This document shows, piece after piece, positions 60,132 through 64,000 of a stretch of DNA of 64,000 bases. Location of the stretch: NCBI RefSeq assembly GCF_002007215.1, contig NZ_MUHX01000009.1, forward strand, positions 1 to 64,000. The letters run 5' to 3'. Each line of letters starts with the position of its first letter. Position 1 is the stretch's first letter. Both the position numbers and the translations under genes were made by a program. The notes under the pieces were generated by a model that saw only the letters and a list, made by a program, of their open reading frames with translations, did not search any database and was not told the DNA's origin. The DNA comes from Pyramidobacter sp. C12-8. GTDB lineage: Bacteria > Synergistota > Synergistia > Synergistales > Dethiosulfovibrionaceae.

Positions 60132-60189
60132 GCGGCATTGAAAATGCCGCGCATCCGCGCGCCGCGCCGCAAAAAAACGTGCGGCGCGG
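60132..60189 (+). other. Two adjacent perfect hairpins
   Basis: GCGGCATT (60132-60139) pairs with AATGCCGC (60143-60150), and CCGCGCCGCA (60162-60171) pairs with TGCGGCGCGG (60180-60189). The second has an A-rich loop. They lie 230 bases before the dehydrogenase gene and have no U tract after them. Confidence 0.45.
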
Positions 60190-60422
60190 GATTGAAAAAA
60201 AAGCGCCGCCGACGATTTCTCGAAAAGCGCTGGGATCCGGTTCCCATATGGCTGCGGAAGCTATTGCGAAAGTTTAGGCTTTTGATCGACGCAGTTTTAC
60301 GGTTAAATCGATATGCTCGTTCATGATATAATAAAATCAGTCTAAAAAAGTAACGATCCTTTTATTATGGCAAAGTCGCGTCTTTTGCACTCGGATATTC
60401 GTTTGAAAATGGAGGGATGCAG

Positions 60423-61556
60423 ATGATTCAGTTCAGCGAGGCTCAGGTGATGATCCGCGACATGGTCCGCGAGTTCACGAAGAACGAAGTCGCCCCGCGC
60501 GATCGCTGGATGGACGAGAACGGATTCGATCATGAGCTGCGCAAAAAGCTGACGGAAGCCGGCTTGATGGCCATTCATATGCCGGAGGAGTACGGCGGAG
60601 GCGGCGGCGACGCGGTCACCAGCGAGATCGTGATCAACGAAATCGCCAAGGGCAGCGCTTCCGTCGCGCTGTTTCTCGACGCCCATTGGCTGGCGGCCGA
60701 CTTGATCCTCCTGCACGGCAGCGAGGCGCAGAAGAAAAAATATCTCCCGCAGTGCGCCGAGGGCAAGGTTTTCGCTTTCGGCCTGACGGAATCCAGCGCG
60801 GGTTCCGATGCGGCGGCGATCAAGTCGGCGGCGGAGAAACAGCCTGACGGCGGCTATATCCTCAACGGAAGCAAGGCGTGGATCACGAACTCAGGCGTCG
60901 CGGATTACTACCTGATCATGGCCAAAACGGATCCCGCTGCCGGCAGCCACGGCATTTCCGTGTTCGTCGTCCCCAAGGACGCCGAAGGGCTGACCGTCGG
61001 CAAATTCGAGAAGAAAATGGGTATGAGGGGCACCGCCACCTGCGAGCTCTCTTTCGACAACATCGAGCTTCCCGCCGACTCTCTGGTCGGCGACGAAGGC
61101 AAGGGCTTCATGATGGCCATGCAGGCTCTGGACGGGGCGCGCATCTCCATCGGCGCGATCGCTTCGGGACTGATGCAGCACGCCATGGACAGGGCCGCCG
61201 CGTATGCCAGAGAACGCACGACGTTCGGCAAGCCCATCGCCGGGCACCAGGCGGTCGGGTTCAAGTTCGCCGATATGGCGGCCAAAATCCGCGCCACCGA
61301 CCTGATGGTCTGGGATACCTGCGAGCTCAAGCGGCAGGGGAAAAGATTTTCCGTCGAAGCGGCGGAGCTGAAGCTCCTTGCCTCCCGATGGGCATGCGAA
61401 GTGTGCGACGACTGCATTCAGATCTTCGGCGGCAACGGCTACAGCGAGGAATTCGACGTCGAGAGATTCTATCGTGACGCCAAGCTTTTGGAAATCGGCG
61501 AAGGCACGAGCGAGATCCTGCGTCTGATCATCAGCAGCTCCGTCCTCGGCCGATAG
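60423..61556 (+). CDS. Acyl-CoA dehydrogenase (CaiA-like)
   Basis: The product (377 residues) has FTKNEVAPRDRWMDENGFDH, the FAD-site ESSAGSDAAAI, AWITNSG, and the catalytic-Glu region YRDAKLLEIGEGTSEI. It should oxidise or, in reverse, reduce an acyl-CoA with EtfAB as partner. ATG 60423 lies seven bases after GGAGG; ATG 60417 is too close. With etfB, etfA and a CaiB-type CoA-transferase behind it, it resembles the carnitine/crotonobetainyl-CoA reductase CaiA. Confidence 0.9.
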   Translation: MIQFSEAQVMIRDMVREFTKNEVAPRDRWMDENGFDHELRKKLTEAGLMAIHMPEEYGGGGGDAVTSEIVINEIAKGSASVALFLDAHWLAADLILLHGSEAQKKKYLPQCAEGKVFAFGLTESSAGSDAAAIKSAAEKQPDGGYILNGSKAWITNSGVADYYLIMAKTDPAAGSHGISVFVVPKDAEGLTVGKFEKKMGMRGTATCELSFDNIELPADSLVGDEGKGFMMAMQALDGARISIGAIASGLMQHAMDRAAAYARERTTFGKPIAGHQAVGFKFADMAAKIRATDLMVWDTCELKRQGKRFSVEAAELKLLASRWACEVCDDCIQIFGGNGYSEEFDVERFYRDAKLLEIGEGTSEILRLIISSSVLGR

Positions 61557-61584
61557 GCCCGCGTCCATCGAGGCATGGAATCCG

Positions 61585-62370
61585 ATGAAAATCCTCGTTT
61601 TTGTCAAGCAGGTTCCGGATACTGACGACGTCGCGCTCGACCCGAAAACGGGGCGGCTCGTGCGGGAAGGCGTGGAGAGCAAACTCAACCCGGTCGATGC
61701 GAACGCCATCGAAGCGGCTGTGCAGCTCAAAGAAAAGCACGGCGGCACGGTCGGCGTTGTCAGCATGGGGCCGCCTCAGGCGGAAGACGTTCTGAAAAAG
61801 GCGCTGGCGCTTGGCTGCGACGAGTCGTATCTGTTGTCGGACCGTCCGCTGGGCGGCGCGGACACGCTGGCCACGGCGTATACGCTGTCCCTGGCGGCAC
61901 GCCGGATCGGCGGCTATGATCTGCTCCTGTTCGGGCGCAACGCCGTCGACGGCGATACGGCCCAGACGGGGCCCGCCACGGCGGCCTTCCTCGGCATCCC
62001 GCAGGTCACGCTGGCCTCCTCCATAGACGTCGAGGACGGCTGGGTCGTCTGCGAGCGCCGTCTGGAAGACCGCACGCAAAAAGTCAGGGCCAGGATGCCC
62101 GCGCTCGTGACCGTCACGGCGGAGATGAACAAACCGCGCTATCCCAAGCCCGTCGATATCGTGAAGGCGCTGAAGAAACTGCGGCACGCGTGGACCGCTC
62201 AGGACCTGGAGGCGGATCCTTCCCGGATCGGGATGAACGGCTCGCCGACGTCGACGCGCGGACTGATGGAGCCGCGGAAACGCAAGGCCGACACGAAGTA
62301 TTTTCAGGGACAGCCGCGGGAAATCGCGGCGCAGATCGCCGATCTGCTGCATGACGAGCGCCTGATTTAA
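61585..62370 (+). CDS. etfB: Electron transfer flavoprotein subunit beta
   Basis: The 261-residue product has MKILVFVKQVPDTDDVALDP, ALGCDESYLLSD and the GRNAVDGDTAQTGPATAAFLG region of the ETF-beta/FixA family. It holds the AMP or second FAD site and passes electrons to or from the acyl-CoA dehydrogenase. It precedes etfA by 13 bases. Confidence 0.94.
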   Translation: MKILVFVKQVPDTDDVALDPKTGRLVREGVESKLNPVDANAIEAAVQLKEKHGGTVGVVSMGPPQAEDVLKKALALGCDESYLLSDRPLGGADTLATAYTLSLAARRIGGYDLLLFGRNAVDGDTAQTGPATAAFLGIPQVTLASSIDVEDGWVVCERRLEDRTQKVRARMPALVTVTAEMNKPRYPKPVDIVKALKKLRHAWTAQDLEADPSRIGMNGSPTSTRGLMEPRKRKADTKYFQGQPREIAAQIADLLHDERLI

Positions 62371-62383
62371 GGAGGCGGACCTC

Positions 62384-63382
62384 ATGGCACAGGAAGACTG
62401 CAAAGGAATATGGGTGTTTGCCGAACAGCAGGACGGAAAATTGAACGACACGGTTTTCGAAATTCTGGCGCGGGCCCTCGATCTGAAAAACCACAGCGGA
62501 GAAGAAATCACGGCGGTGCTGCTGGGCAAGGGCGTGACCGCGTTGGCCCCGGCCCTTTTCGAGTACGGCGCCGACGCCGTGATCGTCGCCGAGAACGACG
62601 CCCTGGCGCAGTACAGCGCTCGTCCTTACGAAAAGGCCCTGACGCAGCTGGTCCAAAAGCATCGGCCTTCCATCCTGCTCTACGGGGCCACCTCTCTCGG
62701 GAGAGACCTGGCTCCGCGCGTGATGGTCTCTTTGCGCACGGGACTGACCGCCGACGCGGTAGACCTGGGGTTCGACGAGGACGGGGTGTTCTGCCAGACG
62801 ACGCCGGCATACGGCGGCAGCGTTCTTGCCCGCATTGCGATCCTCGAAAAGCGGCCGCAGATGGTAACTGTCCGTCCGAAGATGTTCGATCCCGTCGAGC
62901 CGCGGTCCCGCGCTTCGGGCCGGATGATTGCCGAAACGGTAGACGTCGCGGCGGACGGAGATTACGAAGTTCTTGAAACAATGGCGCGGCAGGATCACGG
63001 CGGATCCATAGAGGATGCGGACATTCTGGTTTCGGGCGGGCGAGGGATCAAGAGCGAGGAAGACCTGAAGCGTTTGGACGAGCTCGCCGCCCTGCTGGGC
63101 GGACGTCTTGCGGCGTCTCGCCCGCTGGTTGACAGCGGATGGCTTCCGCACGACCGGCAGATCGGCCAGAGCGGAACGACCGTAAAGCCCAAATACATCT
63201 TCAACGTCGCGATTTCGGGCTCGGTCCAGTATCAGGTCGGCATGCAGAAAGCCGGCTGCATCATCAGCGTCAACCATACCAAGGGCGCCCCGATCTTCGA
63301 CATTTCCCACTACGGCGCGGTTGCCGACTACAGGGCGCTGATACCGGCCCTGATCGAGGAGATCAGAAGGCGAAAAGCCTGA
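62384..63382 (+). CDS. etfA: Electron transfer flavoprotein subunit alpha
   Basis: The 332-residue product has the FAD-binding C-terminal segments GGRGIKSEEDL, GQSGTTVKPKYIFNVAISG and SVQYQVGMQKAGCIISVNHT, with FDISHYGAVADY at the end. It pairs with etfB. TTAAGGAGGCGGA precedes ATG 62384. The order dehydrogenase-etfB-etfA-CaiB matches reductive carnitine-type operons. Confidence 0.95.
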   Translation: MAQEDCKGIWVFAEQQDGKLNDTVFEILARALDLKNHSGEEITAVLLGKGVTALAPALFEYGADAVIVAENDALAQYSARPYEKALTQLVQKHRPSILLYGATSLGRDLAPRVMVSLRTGLTADAVDLGFDEDGVFCQTTPAYGGSVLARIAILEKRPQMVTVRPKMFDPVEPRSRASGRMIAETVDVAADGDYEVLETMARQDHGGSIEDADILVSGGRGIKSEEDLKRLDELAALLGGRLAASRPLVDSGWLPHDRQIGQSGTTVKPKYIFNVAISGSVQYQVGMQKAGCIISVNHTKGAPIFDISHYGAVADYRALIPALIEEIRRRKA

Positions 63383-63440
63383 GGATCAGGGCGCGAGCTT
63401 TGTACGGAGATTCATATCATTTTGAAGGAGGACCTTGTCC

Positions 63441-64000
63441 ATGCGCGATCGTACGTTTATCATCCCGGAATTCGGCCCCCTTGCGGGGATGAGGATCATC
63501 GACAGCGGCTCTCTCATTGCGATGCCCTTTGCCGCCACGATGTTGGCCGATTTCGGAGCCGAAGTCATTCACATCGAACGTCCTGGCGTCGGCGACACGC
63601 TGCGTTTGATGGCGCCGTTCGCCACCGTCAACGGCAAGAAAGTTTCCACGGCCTGGGCGCAGGATGCGAGAAACAAGCTGTCGATGACGCTTGAGCTCAA
63701 CCTCCGGCATGAGGAAGTCAAAGAGATATTTTATGGGCTCATCAAGGAAGCCGACGTCTTCATGGAGAACATGGTCTGGCTGGAGAAGCTCGGCATCTAC
63801 GACGAGGAACTGCTGAAGGTCAATCCGAAGCTCGTCATCGTCCACGTCAGCGGACTTGGGCACAAGGAATTCGGCGGCGTCCCCTCGGTCTGCAACAGAG
63901 CTTCGTACGACATGATCGGGCAGGCGTTTTCCGGATGGCTGTACCTGCAGGGCGACCCCGACCGCGATCCGTCGGTGTCCAAACCTTATACGAACGACTT
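63441..64000 (+). CDS. CaiB/BaiF family CoA-transferase, 5' part
   Basis: The first 186 codons are present and the gene runs off the window. The N-terminal EFGPLAGMRIIDSGSLIAMP, the FGAEVIHIERPGVGDTLR segment, NPKLVIVHVSGLG and IGQAFSGWLYLQGDPD resemble E. coli CaiB, the crotonobetainyl-CoA:carnitine CoA-transferase. Family III transferases use an aspartate beyond this point. GAAGGAGGAC precedes ATG 63441. The substrate may be carnitine or another short acid. Confidence 0.82.
   Translation, partial: MRDRTFIIPEFGPLAGMRIIDSGSLIAMPFAATMLADFGAEVIHIERPGVGDTLRLMAPFATVNGKKVSTAWAQDARNKLSMTLELNLRHEEVKEIFYGLIKEADVFMENMVWLEKLGIYDEELLKVNPKLVIVHVSGLGHKEFGGVPSVCNRASYDMIGQAFSGWLYLQGDPDRDPSVSKPYTND

Larger units (their letters stand above)
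59837..60422 (+). other. Noncoding stretch with repeat and hairpins
   Basis: The 586 bases hold a terminator-like stem (59983-60015), the second repeat copy (60047-60115), and two hairpins (60132-60150 and 60162-60189). Short arginine- and lysine-rich frames (59870-60112, 60114-60326) are not convincing. A TATAAT at 60327-60332 is a likely -10 box for the acyl-CoA dehydrogenase operon, with a weak -35. Confidence 0.55.

Noticed and set aside
59870-60326. Short basic reading frames after the UvrA-like gene
   Set aside because: They are rich in arginine and lysine, lack good starts and coincide with hairpins and the direct repeat.
1-64000. CRISPR array, integrase or toxin-antitoxin module
   Set aside because: No regular spacer-repeat series, recombinase or typical toxin-antitoxin gene pair was seen.

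Overview
The window is a bacterial chromosome segment of moderately high GC content. Its first 19 kb is a densely packed ribosomal-protein superoperon. The remainder is catabolic and accessory DNA dominated by peptide and amino-acid uptake and breakdown. The gene order secY-adk-map-infA-rpmJ-rpsM-rpsK-rpoA-rplQ-ecfA-ecfA-ecfT-truA resembles Firmicutes and Synergistota. The diderm-like amino-acid-fermenter content (three family-5 peptide-binding proteins, M20, M32 and S10 peptidases, cysteine desulfidase, Etf/acyl-CoA dehydrogenase) suggests a gut- or oral-type Synergistota member such as Pyramidobacter. The taxon is an inference from gene content, not from a search.

Region 1 (1-17855) carries the 3' end of tuf, then the S10, spc and alpha clusters on the + strand: rpsJ, rplCDWB, rpsS, rplV, rpsC, rplP, rpmC, rpsQ, rplNXE, rpsN, rpsH, rplFR, rpsE, rpmD, rplO, secY, adk, map, infA, rpmJ, rpsM, rpsK, rpoA and rplQ. 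It continues into an ECF transporter energising module (two ATPases and EcfT) and truA. rpsD is not in its E. coli position. Region 2 (17948-21412) holds mreB, a cysteine-cluster protein, a DUF3084 protein and a comF-like gene, closed by a very long bidirectional terminator.

Region 3 (21560-43452) is catabolic. It contains an IclR regulator divergent from an NhaC-type antiporter and an amidohydrolase. It also holds three paralogous peptide-binding protein genes interleaved with two M20 amidohydrolases, an S10 carboxypeptidase-like protein, an alpha/beta hydrolase and a TauE-type exporter. Only the third binding protein is followed by a complete Dpp/Opp-type permease and ATPase set, so the other two may share it. 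A GntR/FCD regulator closes the cluster. A transposase remnant of IS30 type lies at 29235-29519.

Region 4 (43532-55610) has a UroD/MtaA-like protein, a cysteine desulfidase-like protein, and a minus-strand pair (M32 carboxypeptidase and a beta-hydroxyacid dehydrogenase). It ends with a seven-gene operon: argH, an Asp/Glu/hydantoin racemase-like gene, a tandem-duplicated amino-acid binding protein, its permease and ATPase, and two NodB/PgdA-like deacetylase genes. The second deacetylase has lost metal-binding histidines that the first keeps. This operon is the best candidate here for an undescribed pathway.

Region 5 (55764-60330) starts with tRNA-Ser(GGA), followed by small unrecognised membrane-protein genes, a decayed DUF5131 gene, and a MarR regulator with a large palindromic operator next to a short UvrA-like ABC protein. 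An imperfect direct repeat of about 70 bp flanks this cassette. Region 6 (60423-64000) is an acyl-CoA dehydrogenase, etfB, etfA and CaiB-type CoA-transferase operon, cut by the window end. It resembles carnitine/crotonobetaine reduction gene sets.
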